A DNA stretch of 64,000 bases, from the NCBI GenBank assembly GCA_003169835.1, contig PNAI01000032.1, forward strand, positions 1 through 64,000, read 5' to 3'. Made by a program: the position numbers and the translations under genes. This DNA is from Hyphomicrobiales bacterium. GTDB lineage: Bacteria; Pseudomonadota; Alphaproteobacteria; Rhizobiales; Xanthobacteraceae. Positions 53,724 to 63,581 of the stretch are shown piece after piece. The notes below the pieces were generated by a model. That model did no database searches. It worked only from the letters and a program-made list of their open reading frames with translations, and had not been told where the DNA came from. Positions within the stretch are counted from its first letter, which is position 1. Each line of letters begins with the position of its first letter.

Positions 53724-56663
53724 ATGGCCAATAAAATGCTTATCGACGCGACACATCCGGAGGAAACCCGGGTGGTTGTGCTACGCGGAAACCGAGTTGA
53801 GGAATTCGACTTCGAAACCGCACACCGCAAGCAACTGCGCGGAAATATCTATCTCGCCAAGGTAACGCGGGTCGAACCGTCGCTGCAGGCCGCCTTCATC
53901 GAGTACGGCGGCAATCGCCACGGCTTTCTGGCGTTCTCCGAAATCCATCCCGATTACTATCAAATCCCGGTCGCCGACCGGCAGGCGCTCCTCGACGAGG
54001 ACGCGCGTCAGCATCGCGCCGACGACGAGGATAATCAGAACGGACGGCGGCGCGAGCGCAACCGGCCTCGTGACAGCCGCCGGAATGCACGGCACGACGA
54101 AGTTGTGCGCAGCGAAGATCAACTCGCCGCCGAGGAAATGGCGCGCGAAGCTGCGGAAATTCCGGCCGGCGAAGCGGTGATGGGGGATACGCCCGTTGCT
54201 GAGGGTTTGCCGGTTGAGCAGCAGGCGCACGTCTTTGCCGACGAGCCGCTGGTCGACCCGCGCGCGGGTGAATTGCAATTCGACGAACAGGCGCGCGTCG
54301 GCGAAGGCGCTGGCGGCGATCTACAATTGCCCAGAGAGATTCCGGCCGAAGCTTCTCCCCTGCTGCCCGGCGATGCTGCGGGCGATATCTCGTCGGCACC
54401 CGAGCACGGCGGCGAAACAGGTGGCGGCAGCGAAGAAGGCGGCGAAGAAGAGGTGGTCGAATCCGTCGGCGGGTCTGACGCCATGGAAGAGATGCCGGTC
54501 CGCACCCCGCGCTATCGCCGCCAATATAAGATTCAAGAGGTCATCAAACGCCGGCAGGTCATGCTGGTGCAGGTCGTCAAGGAGGAGCGCGGCACCAAGG
54601 GCGCGGCGCTCACTACGTACCTGTCGCTCGCCGGCCGCTATTGCGTACTGATGCCGAACACCGCGCGCGGCGGCGGGATCAGCCGCAAGATCACCAGCGC
54701 CGACGACAGAAAGCGGCTGCGGGAAATCGCTGACGCGTTGGAAGTACCGGAAGGTATGGGCGTGATCCTGCGGACGGCCGGAGCGAACCGAAATACACTC
54801 GAGGTCAAACGCGATTTCGAATATCTGCTCCGCCAGTGGGAACTGGTGCGCGATCTCACCCTTAAATCGACCGCGCCAACGCTGGTGTACGAGGAAGGCT
54901 CGCTCATCAAGCGCTCAATTCGCGACCTCTACGGCAAGGAAATCGATGAAATCGTCGTCGCGGGTGAAGCCGGCTACAACGACGCCAAGGATTTCATGCG
55001 CATGCTCATGCCGAGCCATGCGAGCAACGTCAAACTCTACCGCGACAGTCAGCCGGTCTTTACGCGCTACGGCATCGAGAACCAGCTCGACGCGATGTTC
55101 TCGCCGACGGTGCAGCTAAAGTCCGGCGGATACATTGTGCTCAACCAAACCGAGGCGCTGGTTTCCATCGACGTGAACTCCGGACGCTCCACGCGCGAGC
55201 ATCATATCGAGGACACCGCGCTCAAGACCAACGTGGAAGCGGCGGAGGAAGTCGCGCGACAGCTACGATTGCGCGATCTCGCGGGCCTGATCGTCATCGA
55301 CTTCATCGACATGGACGAGAAGCGCAACAACCGCACCGTCGAGCGCCGGCTCAAGGATGCGCTCAAGAACGACCGTGCGCGTATTCAGGTCGGCCGGATT
55401 TCTCATTTCGGTCTCATGGAGATGTCGCGCCAGCGCATCCGCACATCCGTACTTGAAAGCTCCACCGAGAAATGTCCGCATTGCGGCGGCTCCGGCCATA
55501 TGCGCTCGGTGTCATCGGTTGCGCTGCAACTCTTGCGCTCGCTTGAGGAAACAATCCTCAAGGGCGCAACCCACAATCTGATCGTGCGCACGCGCCCGGA
55601 AATCGCGCTCTATGTACTTAACAACAAGCGCGCGCATTTGCGCTCGCTGGAGGAACGCTTCCACATCGCAATCACGGTCAGCGCCGATGCGACGATCGGC
55701 GGGCAAATTGCCTTTTCCGTCGATCGCGGCGAGCAGGTGTTGACGGTCGAGCAGGCCAAAGCCATTGCGGCGCAAGCCGAAGCTGCCGCCCCGCCGCTCC
55801 TGGAGGAGCCGGAACCGGAAATCGCGGCGGAAGACGAAGAGTTTGAAGCCGTTGAAGTGAGCGAGGCGTCGCAGCCGGGATCGGCCGACGCCACGCAGCC
55901 GACGCAATACGACGGCGGGCGCGAAGACAGCGAAGGCGGCGACGGCGTTCGTCCCCGGCGGCGAAGGCGGCGGCGTGGACGCGGCGGACAAGGTCGCGAG
56001 CCTGGCCATGAGCAAGGGCAATTCGCGCCTGAAGCAGGTCCGGAGCACAGGACGGCGCCCGAGCACAACGTCGCGCAGGAAGACGAATTCGAGGAAGTCG
56101 GCGGCGGCGCTGAACCTACCGAAGCCGGTTTCGCCTCACCGCAGCCTCAACGTCAGCCTGGCGAAGGGCGCGGTGATGGTCGTGGCGCGGGAGCTAGCGA
56201 AGGACGCGGCGACGGCGAGCCCCGCCGACGCCGGCGCGGTCGACGCGGCGGACGCCGCAACCGGCGCGAACGTGAGAACCCCGGCGATCAAGCTGGCGTC
56301 CAACACAGCGAGCAGAATGGCGGGCAACGCGGTGAACCGTTCCGCGACCCCCAATCGGACACGACGGGACTACCCTATGCACCGCAGTTTGAGCCTCGTG
56401 CACCGGAGCCCGCTCCGTTCGTTGCGGCTGCAATGCCGCCGCCCCCGCCTCCACCATCGGCGGAGCCCGAACCGCCGCGGCGGCGCTCGACCGTGCGCGA
56501 GCCCGCACCGGTTTTCAGTCATCGTGCGGAAGTATCGCAACCTGCGATGACGCCCGCAGTCACAGCCGAAGTTGCAAGCGCGAGCTCCGGCGAGAGCGAG
56601 ACCGCGAGCAAGCCGCGCCGTACCGGCTGGTGGGCCAAGCGCCTGTTGGGTGGCAAGGACTAG
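53724..56663 (+). CDS. rne: Ribonuclease E, alphaproteobacterial form with large S1 insertion
   Basis: RNase E starts mRNA decay and processes rRNA and tRNA precursors. The 979-residue protein begins MANKMLIDATHPEETRVVVL and has an S1 domain interrupted by an acidic/Arg-rich insertion at about 85-258. The catalytic core has the Mg-binding Asp483 (SIDVNSG) and Asp526 (VIDFIDMD) and the zinc link Cys584/Cys587 in CPHCGGSG. These are spaced exactly as Asp303, Asp346 and Cys404 of E. coli, so the insertion adds 180 residues. The C-terminal 270 residues are disordered, with Arg-rich and Pro-rich runs, and probably form the degradosome scaffold. The next gene starts 5 bp after its stop. Confidence 0.96.
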   Translation: MANKMLIDATHPEETRVVVLRGNRVEEFDFETAHRKQLRGNIYLAKVTRVEPSLQAAFIEYGGNRHGFLAFSEIHPDYYQIPVADRQALLDEDARQHRADDEDNQNGRRRERNRPRDSRRNARHDEVVRSEDQLAAEEMAREAAEIPAGEAVMGDTPVAEGLPVEQQAHVFADEPLVDPRAGELQFDEQARVGEGAGGDLQLPREIPAEASPLLPGDAAGDISSAPEHGGETGGGSEEGGEEEVVESVGGSDAMEEMPVRTPRYRRQYKIQEVIKRRQVMLVQVVKEERGTKGAALTTYLSLAGRYCVLMPNTARGGGISRKITSADDRKRLREIADALEVPEGMGVILRTAGANRNTLEVKRDFEYLLRQWELVRDLTLKSTAPTLVYEEGSLIKRSIRDLYGKEIDEIVVAGEAGYNDAKDFMRMLMPSHASNVKLYRDSQPVFTRYGIENQLDAMFSPTVQLKSGGYIVLNQTEALVSIDVNSGRSTREHHIEDTALKTNVEAAEEVARQLRLRDLAGLIVIDFIDMDEKRNNRTVERRLKDALKNDRARIQVGRISHFGLMEMSRQRIRTSVLESSTEKCPHCGGSGHMRSVSSVALQLLRSLEETILKGATHNLIVRTRPEIALYVLNNKRAHLRSLEERFHIAITVSADATIGGQIAFSVDRGEQVLTVEQAKAIAAQAEAAAPPLLEEPEPEIAAEDEEFEAVEVSEASQPGSADATQPTQYDGGREDSEGGDGVRPRRRRRRRGRGGQGREPGHEQGQFAPEAGPEHRTAPEHNVAQEDEFEEVGGGAEPTEAGFASPQPQRQPGEGRGDGRGAGASEGRGDGEPRRRRRGRRGGRRNRRERENPGDQAGVQHSEQNGGQRGEPFRDPQSDTTGLPYAPQFEPRAPEPAPFVAAAMPPPPPPPSAEPEPPRRRSTVREPAPVFSHRAEVSQPAMTPAVTAEVASASSGESETASKPRRTGWWAKRLLGGKD

Positions 56664-56668
56664 GGCTT

Positions 56669-58729
56669 ATGCAAAGCCGCTGGGTCGATCGCGACGCTAA
56701 GGATACGGTCGATCGTTACGCCAAGTCGGGCATCGCGCCCGAGCTTGCGTTGCGCGTCTACACGACACGACTCCTGGGCGGCGACCCCAAGCTCGTGCTG
56801 CACGGCGGCGGCAACACTTCCGTCAAGCTGCGCATGCCCGATCTCCTCGGTGAAGACACCGAGGTGCTGTGCGTCAAGGGTTCGGGCTGCGACATGGCCA
56901 CGATCGAGCCCGCTGGCCTGCCCGCCGTACGTCTGCAACCGCTGCGCAAATTGCGCGCACTCGATGCGATGTCCGACCAAGACATGTCGCGTGTCCAGCG
57001 CGCGAGCCTGCTCGATCCGATGGTGCCAAGCCCTTCGGTGGAGATGCTGCTCCATGCTTTTGTGCCGGCGAAATTCGTCGACCACACGCACGCAACCGCG
57101 GTGCTGAGCGTGGTCGATCAGCCCGATAGCGCGAAAATTTGCGAGGAAGTTTACGACGGACGCATGGGATTTGTGCCGTATTTAATGCCGGGCTTTGGGC
57201 TGGCGAAAAAAGCAGCCCAAGTGTTCGAGCAAAATCCCAAGGTGTTGGGATTGATTCTCGACAAGCATGGCCTCTTTACGTTCGGCGCGGAGGCGCGAGA
57301 GTCTTACGAGCGCATGATCGAAATGGTCACGCGCGCCGAAGAGCGGCTCAAGCACGGCCGCAAAGCCGTGTTCAAGACCGCGCAAATGCCGCAGCACGTT
57401 GCGCCGGCGGCTCAAGTGGCGCCCATTCTGCGCGGCGTTTGCAGCGTGAAGAACGACGGCGCCGAAGGCGCGCACCGGCGGCTCATCGTCGAATTCCGCA
57501 GCAGCGACACGATCGTCAATTTTGTCAACGGCGCGGAGGTCGCGCGCTACAGCCAGCAAGGCGTGATCACACCCGACCACACCATCCGAACGAAAAACTG
57601 TCCGCTGATCGTGCCGGCGCCAGAAGCGGGCAAGCTCGACGATTTCAAGCGCGCGGCGGCGCAGGCGGTCGAGAAATTCGTCGCCCATTACAAAGACTAT
57701 TTCGCGCGCAACAATGCGCGGGTCGGCGGCGCAAAGAAAATGCTCGATCCGCTGCCACGTGTGGTGCTGGTGCAGGGGCTCGGACTATTCGGGCTTGGTC
57801 GCTCGAAGCGGGACGCGATCATTGCAGCCGATATTGCGCAAGCCTGGGTCGAGGGCATCACGGATGCCGAGGCCATTGGCACGTTCAAGTCGATCAGCGA
57901 AGCCGACATGTTCGATTGCGAATATTGGCCGTTGGAGCAGGCCAAGCTCGGTGCGAACACCGAGAAGACCCTCGCCGGCCAGATCGCCGTCATCACTGGA
58001 GCGGGCGGTGCGATTGGAGCCGCGACCGCAAGAGCATTTTCTGATGCCGGAGCGGAAGTCGCGTTGCTCGACGTGAATCTCGCCGCTGCTTCCGAAAAAG
58101 TGCAGGCAATAGGCGACCATGCGGCGTTGATCCGCTGCGACGTTACTGATGTCTCGTCCGTACGCGATGCCTTCACTCAGGTGGTCACGATGTTCGGCGG
58201 TGTCGACATAGTGGTGTCGAATGCGGGTGGAGCGTGGCAAGGAAAAATCGGCGAAGTGGACGAGAAAATCCTGCGCGAAAGTTTCGAGCTCAATTTCTAT
58301 GGCCATCAGCGCGTGGCGCAGGCCACGGTGAAGATCATGCTGGCGCAAGGCACCGGCGGCTGCCTGTTGTTCAACGTGTCAAAGCAAGCGGTCAACCCGG
58401 GTCCGAATTTCGGACCCTATGGCCTGCCCAAGGCGGCGACACTGTTTCTGGTGCGGCAATACGCGGTGGATTACGGCGCAGAAGGCATCCGCGCCAACGC
58501 GGTCAATGCCGACCGCATCCGCTCAGGGCTCCTCACCGGCGACTTCATCAAGGAGCGCTCCAAGGCGCGGGGCGTCAGCGAGAAAGACTACATGAGCGGA
58601 AACCTGCTGCAGCGCGAGGTCACCGCCGACGACGTGGCGCAGGCTTTCCTGCATCAGGCGCTGGAACTCAAAACCACCGGCGACGTCACCACCGTTGACG
58701 GCGGCAATATCGCTGCGGCGCTGCGATAA
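56669..58729 (+). CDS. Bifunctional class II aldolase / short-chain dehydrogenase
   Basis: The 686-residue protein fuses an N-terminal class II aldolase/adducin domain (LVLHGGGNTSVKL, the zinc-type histidines in DHTHATAVL, KHGLFTFG) to a C-terminal SDR dehydrogenase from about 430. The SDR part has the cofactor motif TGAGGAIGAATA and the catalytic Ser-x12-Tyr-x3-Lys (NVSKQ to YGLPK). It belongs to the RhaD/RhaE-like fusions that cleave sugar phosphates and oxidise the resulting aldehyde. ATG 56669 follows AAGGACTAGGG and lies just after rne. The neighbouring lsrF-type gene 36 bp downstream suggests a shared sugar or C5-phosphate pathway. Confidence 0.9.
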   Translation: MQSRWVDRDAKDTVDRYAKSGIAPELALRVYTTRLLGGDPKLVLHGGGNTSVKLRMPDLLGEDTEVLCVKGSGCDMATIEPAGLPAVRLQPLRKLRALDAMSDQDMSRVQRASLLDPMVPSPSVEMLLHAFVPAKFVDHTHATAVLSVVDQPDSAKICEEVYDGRMGFVPYLMPGFGLAKKAAQVFEQNPKVLGLILDKHGLFTFGAEARESYERMIEMVTRAEERLKHGRKAVFKTAQMPQHVAPAAQVAPILRGVCSVKNDGAEGAHRRLIVEFRSSDTIVNFVNGAEVARYSQQGVITPDHTIRTKNCPLIVPAPEAGKLDDFKRAAAQAVEKFVAHYKDYFARNNARVGGAKKMLDPLPRVVLVQGLGLFGLGRSKRDAIIAADIAQAWVEGITDAEAIGTFKSISEADMFDCEYWPLEQAKLGANTEKTLAGQIAVITGAGGAIGAATARAFSDAGAEVALLDVNLAAASEKVQAIGDHAALIRCDVTDVSSVRDAFTQVVTMFGGVDIVVSNAGGAWQGKIGEVDEKILRESFELNFYGHQRVAQATVKIMLAQGTGGCLLFNVSKQAVNPGPNFGPYGLPKAATLFLVRQYAVDYGAEGIRANAVNADRIRSGLLTGDFIKERSKARGVSEKDYMSGNLLQREVTADDVAQAFLHQALELKTTGDVTTVDGGNIAAALR

Positions 58730-58765
58730 TTTGCGACATCAGTCAGACAAGAAACGCGAGGAACT

Positions 58766-59641
58766 ATGCCGGAAGCCGACAAAGAAGGCGAACGCTACCA
58801 GGCCGACAAGCCGCAAGCGGCGCCGGGATTTTTCCTGAAAGGTTCGCACCAGCTCGACTGGGGCATGAAGAACCGGCTCGCGCGCACGTTCAACCCGGCC
58901 TCCGGCCGCACGGTGATGCTGGCAATCGATCACGGATACATCCAGGGCCCGACCACCGGCCTTGAACGCGTCGACCTCTCCATCGTGCCACTGTTGCCGC
59001 ACTGCGACGCGCTGTTCTGCACGCGCGGGATTTTGCGCTCCGTCATTCCGGCCGATTCCACCAAGCCGATGGTGCTGCGCGCCAGCGGCGGTGCGAGCAT
59101 CCTGAAAGATCTGTCGAACGAACAGATCGCCATGGACATGGAAGATGCGGTGCGCCTCAACGCGGCCGGCGTCGGTGTGCAAATTTACATCGGCAGCGAC
59201 TACGAGACGCAAACCATTCACAACATGACGCGGCTGGTTGATGCGGGCTTGCGTTTCGGCATCCCGGTCATGGGCATCACCGCCGTCGGCAAAGACATGA
59301 AACGCGACGCGCAATATTTCCGGCTCGCGTGCCGCATTATCGCCGAGCTCGGCGCACAATATGTGAAGACTTATTATGTAGAAGACGGCTTCGAAACCGT
59401 CACGGCGTCATGCCCGGTGCCAATCGTGATGGCCGGCGGCAAGAAGCTGCCCGAGCTCGATGCGCTGACCATGGCCTACAACGCCGTGAGCCAAGGCGCG
59501 GCCGGCGTCGACATGGGCCGCAATATTTTCCAGTCGGACGCGCCCAAGGCGATGATCGCGGCTGTCAACGCGGTCGTGCATCAAAACGCCAAGCCGAAGG
59601 ACGCGCTGGAGATTTATAAGACGCTCAAGCCGAAGGGCTGA
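58766..59641 (+). CDS. lsrF: LsrF-type 3-hydroxy-2,4-pentadione-5-phosphate thiolase / class I aldolase
   Basis: The 291-residue TIM-barrel protein closely follows E. coli LsrF along its length: [44 protein letters not shown], and the Schiff-base Lys201 in [11 protein letters not shown] (Lys203 in LsrF), ending [11 protein letters not shown]. LsrF transfers acetyl from phosphorylated AI-2 breakdown product to CoA. No lsrABCDK, lsrG or luxS gene is in the window, so its role here is probably in sugar-phosphate breakdown with the adjacent aldolase/dehydrogenase. It is 36 bp after that gene and convergent with an aminotransferase gene. Confidence 0.85.
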   Translation: MPEADKEGERYQADKPQAAPGFFLKGSHQLDWGMKNRLARTFNPASGRTVMLAIDHGYIQGPTTGLERVDLSIVPLLPHCDALFCTRGILRSVIPADSTKPMVLRASGGASILKDLSNEQIAMDMEDAVRLNAAGVGVQIYIGSDYETQTIHNMTRLVDAGLRFGIPVMGITAVGKDMKRDAQYFRLACRIIAELGAQYVKTYYVEDGFETVTASCPVPIVMAGGKKLPELDALTMAYNAVSQGAAGVDMGRNIFQSDAPKAMIAAVNAVVHQNAKPKDALEIYKTLKPKG

Positions 59642-59671
59642 GCCGGACGCACCGCGTCAAAGCGATAAGCG

Positions 59672-60844
59672 TCAAGATTTTACCCAGCGGCCGATCCGTG
59701 CCACCGCCTCGCGCATGTCGGCGGCCGAACCGGCGTAGCAGAATCGCAGATAGTGCTTGCCGCGCACCGGATCGAAATCGTCGCCCGGTGTGGCGGCGAC
59801 GCCCGCCTGCTCAAGCATGCGTTTGGCGAAATCGAATCCGTCGTCGGTCAAGCGCGCCACGTTGGCATAAAGATAAAACGCGCCGTCCGCCGGCAAAAAC
59901 GAATCGAGACCCGCGGCCGGTAATCCTTCGAGCAGGATGCGACGGTTTTCCTGGTAGTCGTGTTTGACCTCTTCCATTTCCGCGCGGCCGTCGAAGGCGG
60001 CTGCGGCGGCGATCTGGGACAGCGTCGGCACGGAGATGGCCAAATTCTGCTGCAGCCGCTCGACCGGACGCACCAGTTCCGGCGGTACGATCATCCAGCC
60101 GACGCGCCAGCCGGTCATGCAGAAATATTTCGAGAACGAATTGATGATCACGGCGCGCGGCGAGATTCGCGCGGCGGTTTCCGCCGGCATGGCGTAGTCG
60201 AGCCCGTGATAGATCTCGTCGGATATGACGCGAATGCCGTTGTCTTCCGCCACCTCGATCAGTTGCGTGAGCGCCTGAGCGCTCATCATGGTGCCGGTGG
60301 GATTGGCGGGGCTCGCGATCAGCACGCCCTGCAGCGGTTTCTTGGCGTGGGCGGCAAGCAGCATGTCGCTGGTGATCGCCCAGCGTGTGCGTTCCGTCGT
60401 CTCGATCAGAACGCTTTCGCAGCCGAGCGCGCTCAGGATGTGGCGATATGGCGGATACCCGGGTGTCGCGACAGCAACGCGGTCACCGGCTTCGAACATG
60501 GAGAGGAAGGCGAGTATGAATCCGGCCGACGAGCCGGTGGTGACGACGACGCGTTCGGGCGAAATCTGCACACGGTAAGTCTCTTCGTAATGGCGCGCGA
60601 TGCGCGCGCGCAACTTAGGGATGCCCAGCGTTTCGGTATAACCGATCGGCCCGGAAAGGGCCGCGCGCGCAGCCGCGAGCGCACTCTTCGGCGCCGGCGC
60701 CGCCGGTTGACCCACTTCCATATGGATGACGTGTTGACCTGCGGCTTCGATTTGGGCTGCTGCGGCCACCACGTCCATCGCCATGAAAGCTGGAACGTTG
60801 CTACGGGCCGATGGCGTCAGCAATCTTTTCGCGGCATCCAACAT
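59672..60844 (-). CDS. Class I/II aminotransferase (aspartate-aminotransferase-like)
   Basis: The 390-residue PLP enzyme has IHMEVGQPAAP, GYTETLGIPKLRARIARHYEE, SPANPTGT, SDEIYHGLDY and the PLP lysine in NSFSKYFCMTGWRVGW, with the terminal Arg in YLRFCYAGS. This is the fold-type I aspartate/alanine group, with a typical length. The ATG at 60844 is one codon inside a TTG start. It stands alone between lsrF and the M48 protease gene, so its substrate is not indicated by context. It is not close to the AlaC-like enzyme at 1583-2800. Confidence 0.9.
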   Translation of the reverse strand: MLDAAKRLLTPSARSNVPAFMAMDVVAAAAQIEAAGQHVIHMEVGQPAAPAPKSALAAARAALSGPIGYTETLGIPKLRARIARHYEETYRVQISPERVVVTTGSSAGFILAFLSMFEAGDRVAVATPGYPPYRHILSALGCESVLIETTERTRWAITSDMLLAAHAKKPLQGVLIASPANPTGTMMSAQALTQLIEVAEDNGIRVISDEIYHGLDYAMPAETAARISPRAVIINSFSKYFCMTGWRVGWMIVPPELVRPVERLQQNLAISVPTLSQIAAAAAFDGRAEMEEVKHDYQENRRILLEGLPAAGLDSFLPADGAFYLYANVARLTDDGFDFAKRMLEQAGVAATPGDDFDPVRGKHYLRFCYAGSAADMREAVARIGRWVKS

Positions 60845-61017
60845 CAATTGTGGTCTCCTGCCCGCGGGTTGCGGCCACGGCCGAGCCGCCCCGCTGCTGC
60901 CGTATTCCTGAATTAAATTAACAACTTCACCACGCTAAGATGTGATCGCGGCTTGCGTTGACCATGACTCTTTGGGCCACTAGGTTGTGCTGGAGATCTA
61001 ATATAGATCCTACGCAC

Positions 61018-62433
61018 ATGATCGAAAGCAAACGACCTATCAGGGGATGGCGTCAAACGCCAGCCGCGCGCGCATTCGCGCTGTTTGCGGCGGTGACGGT
61101 GGCCGTCAACACGGGCCCGGCTGCGCCGGTGGGTGCGCAAGAGCTCGCCGGCGTGCCGATGATCCGGGACGCCGAGATCGAGCAACTTCTGCGCGACTAT
61201 TCCAAGCCGATCCTGCAAGCGGCAGGACTTGGCCAGCAAAATATCCACGTCATCATCATCAACGACCGCAGCTTCAACGCCTTCGTGATGGACGGCCGGC
61301 GGATTTTCGTCAACGCCGGCGCATTGATGGACGCGCAAACCCCGAACCAGATCATCGGCGTGCTGGCGCACGAGACCGGCCATATCGCCGGCGGGCATCT
61401 TTCCCGGATGCGGGAACAACTCGCAGCCGCGCAGACGCAGTCGATCATCGCCATGTTGCTCGGGGTGGGCGCGATGGTCGCGACGGCACGCTCCGGAAAT
61501 GTCGGCGGCAATCCAACGGCGGCAATTTTGGGGCCGCAAGACGCAATCATGCGTAGCCTGCTTTCCTATCAACGCGCACAGGAAGAACAGGCAGATCGCG
61601 CCGGCGTAAAATTTCTGACAGCAACCGGCCAATCGGCCAAAGGCATGTACGATACGTTCAAGCGTTTCGCCGACCAAATTCTTTTCGCCGCGCGCTACTC
61701 GGATCCCTATGTGCAGTCGCACCCAATGCCGGCCGAGCGCGTTGCGGCATTGGAAGTGATCGCGCGGACAAATCCGTATTGGGACAAAAAAGATCCCCCC
61801 GAGCTGCAATTGCGGCACGATCTGATGCGCGCCAAGCTTTCGGGCTTCATGGAACGGCCTGACACGGTGGCGCGCCGTTATCCGCAGAACGACACCAGCT
61901 TGCCTGCGCGCTACGCCCGCGCAATCTCGACCTATCGCCATTCCGATCTGCGCGCCGCCATCGCGCAAATCGATAGTTTGATTCAGGCGCAGCCGAACAA
62001 TCCTTATTTCTACGAACTCAAGGGTCAGGCACTGCTCGAGGGTGGCCGACCGGCGGAAGCAATTTCATCGTTGCGGCATGCGGCCCAAATTGCTCCGCAG
62101 CCGGCGCTGATCCAGGTCCTGCTCGCCCAGGCATTGATCGCCACCAACAAGCGTGAGGTCGCGGACGAAGCCGTCGCAATGCTGCGTGTTGCGCTGACCC
62201 GCGAACCCGACGTACCGGACGGCTATACCCAACTCGCCATGGCCTATGGCCGCAAGGGCGACCTCGCGCAGGCCGATCTCGCGTCCGCCCAGGCGGCCGC
62301 CGCGCGGGGCGACCTAAAGACAGCGCGCGAGCTCGGCGCCCGTGCTAAGAATCGCTTTCCCGTCGGCTCACCGGGCTGGGTGAAGGCCGACGATCTTGCC
62401 AGCACAAATCCAAAACCTCTGCGGCCAAACTGA
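61018..62433 (+). CDS. Periplasmic M48 metalloprotease with TPR domain (BepA-like)
   Basis: The 471-residue protein has a signal peptide (AARAFALFAAVTVAVNT to VGAQE) and an M48 zinc protease domain with HETGH at 118-122 and the third ligand Glu in QEEQADRAGVKF. A C-terminal TPR region (about 285-460) includes NPYFYELKGQALLEGGRPAEAISSL and YTQLAMAYGRKGDLAQADLASAQA. BepA/YfgC proteins repair or degrade misassembled outer-membrane proteins such as LptD and BamA. The frame extends to 60958, but 61018 gives the signal peptide. It is 20 bp upstream of the DsbA-like gene, a probable operon. Confidence 0.92.
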   Translation: MIESKRPIRGWRQTPAARAFALFAAVTVAVNTGPAAPVGAQELAGVPMIRDAEIEQLLRDYSKPILQAAGLGQQNIHVIIINDRSFNAFVMDGRRIFVNAGALMDAQTPNQIIGVLAHETGHIAGGHLSRMREQLAAAQTQSIIAMLLGVGAMVATARSGNVGGNPTAAILGPQDAIMRSLLSYQRAQEEQADRAGVKFLTATGQSAKGMYDTFKRFADQILFAARYSDPYVQSHPMPAERVAALEVIARTNPYWDKKDPPELQLRHDLMRAKLSGFMERPDTVARRYPQNDTSLPARYARAISTYRHSDLRAAIAQIDSLIQAQPNNPYFYELKGQALLEGGRPAEAISSLRHAAQIAPQPALIQVLLAQALIATNKREVADEAVAMLRVALTREPDVPDGYTQLAMAYGRKGDLAQADLASAQAAAARGDLKTARELGARAKNRFPVGSPGWVKADDLASTNPKPLRPN

Positions 62434-62453
62434 TACCAGGAAGGAATACGTCG

Positions 62454-63560
62454 ATGAGATTAGACATGTCTGCCCTCACCGTCAGCGCCGCGCTTTGCCT
62501 GGCCAGCATGACGACATTCGCGCTCGCGGCTCCCAAATCCATGGAGCGCACGGAGTCGCCCGGCTTCCTGAACACTATTTTTGGTCCGTCGAGCACTGAA
62601 ACGTCCACCACAAGGCCTGCCAAGCGCGCGCATCTCAAACATGCCGCAAAGAAGGCGGCGGCAAAGAACGCTGCCAAGCCGGCGCAGCCCGAGAATGCCG
62701 CGATCGCAGAAGCCGTACGCGATTTCCTGAACAACAATCAGGGCCTGCTGCGCACCGCCATCATCGATGTGCTGCGCAGCGACGCCGACGTCCGGAAGAT
62801 GGTGGCGGCTCCGGCCGAAAAGACCGAGGCACCGAAAACACCAGCCGCGCCGCCGCAGGCCGTGGCGCCGCAGACCGTACCGCAGGATCAGGTCCGGGTG
62901 GAAGAAATCGTTCGCAACTACCTGCTGCTCCATCCGGAGGTCCTGCAAGAGGCGATCGGCGAACTTGAGAAGCGCCAGGCGCTGGCGGAAGCCGAGAAGC
63001 ATCGGACCGCGGTCAAAGAGAATGCGACCATGCTGTTCAATTCGCCGCGGCAGGTGGTGCTCGGCAACCCGCAGGGCGATGTCACCTTCGTCGAATTTTT
63101 TGACTACAACTGCGCCTACTGCAAGAAGGCGCTCGGCGACATGATGGAACTGATCAAGGGCGATCCAAAACTCAAAGTGGTGCTCAAGGAGTTCCCGGTC
63201 CTCGGCAAAGGCTCTTCAGAGGCAGCGCAAGTCGCCGCCGCCGTACGCATGCAGGACAAGACCGGAAAGAAATACCTCGAATTCCATCAGAAGCTGCTGC
63301 TGGGCCGCGGCCAGGCCGACTTGGCGCGCGCGCTTGCCGTCGCCAAGGAAATCGGCCTGGACATGACACGATTGGAAAAGGACATGGCGAGCGAAGAGGC
63401 GCGCGCCACGATCGAGGAGAGTCTCAAGCTTGCCGAATCCCTCGGACTCAATGGAACGCCGAGCTACGTGATCGGACCGAATGTCGTGATCGGCGCGGTC
63501 GGCGTCGATGCGCTGCGGGAAAAGGTCAACACCGCGCGCTGCGGCAAGGCGGCGTGCTAA
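62454..63560 (+). CDS. Periplasmic DsbA-family thiol oxidoreductase with extended N-terminus
   Basis: The 368-residue protein has a signal peptide (to about FALAAP), an Ala/Lys-rich low-complexity region at about 55-85, a helical region at about 85-200 (IAEAVRDFLNNNQGLLRTAI, VEEIVRNYLLLHPEVLQEAI) and a DsbA/DsbG-like thioredoxin domain. The active site is CAYC at 220-223, with the cis-Pro in NGTPSYVIG. Two more cysteines lie at the C-terminus (RCGKAAC). Long members like this resemble ScsC/Com1-type oxidases or isomerases that trimerise through the N-terminal stalk. GAAGGAA precedes the ATG; the gene directly follows the BepA-like protease. Confidence 0.9.
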   Translation: MRLDMSALTVSAALCLASMTTFALAAPKSMERTESPGFLNTIFGPSSTETSTTRPAKRAHLKHAAKKAAAKNAAKPAQPENAAIAEAVRDFLNNNQGLLRTAIIDVLRSDADVRKMVAAPAEKTEAPKTPAAPPQAVAPQTVPQDQVRVEEIVRNYLLLHPEVLQEAIGELEKRQALAEAEKHRTAVKENATMLFNSPRQVVLGNPQGDVTFVEFFDYNCAYCKKALGDMMELIKGDPKLKVVLKEFPVLGKGSSEAAQVAAAVRMQDKTGKKYLEFHQKLLLGRGQADLARALAVAKEIGLDMTRLEKDMASEEARATIEESLKLAESLGLNGTPSYVIGPNVVIGAVGVDALREKVNTARCGKAAC

Positions 63561-63581
63561 AACGGCGCGACCGGCACGCGA

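Noticed and set aside
58766-59641. An AI-2 quorum-sensing (lsr) locus
   Set aside because: Only the thiolase-like gene is present; transporter, kinase, regulator and lsrG are absent from the window.
59960-61968. Plus-strand frame opposite the aminotransferase and minus-strand frame opposite the M48 protease
   Set aside because: Both are antisense shadows of well-supported genes and are His/Arg/Gly-rich without domains.
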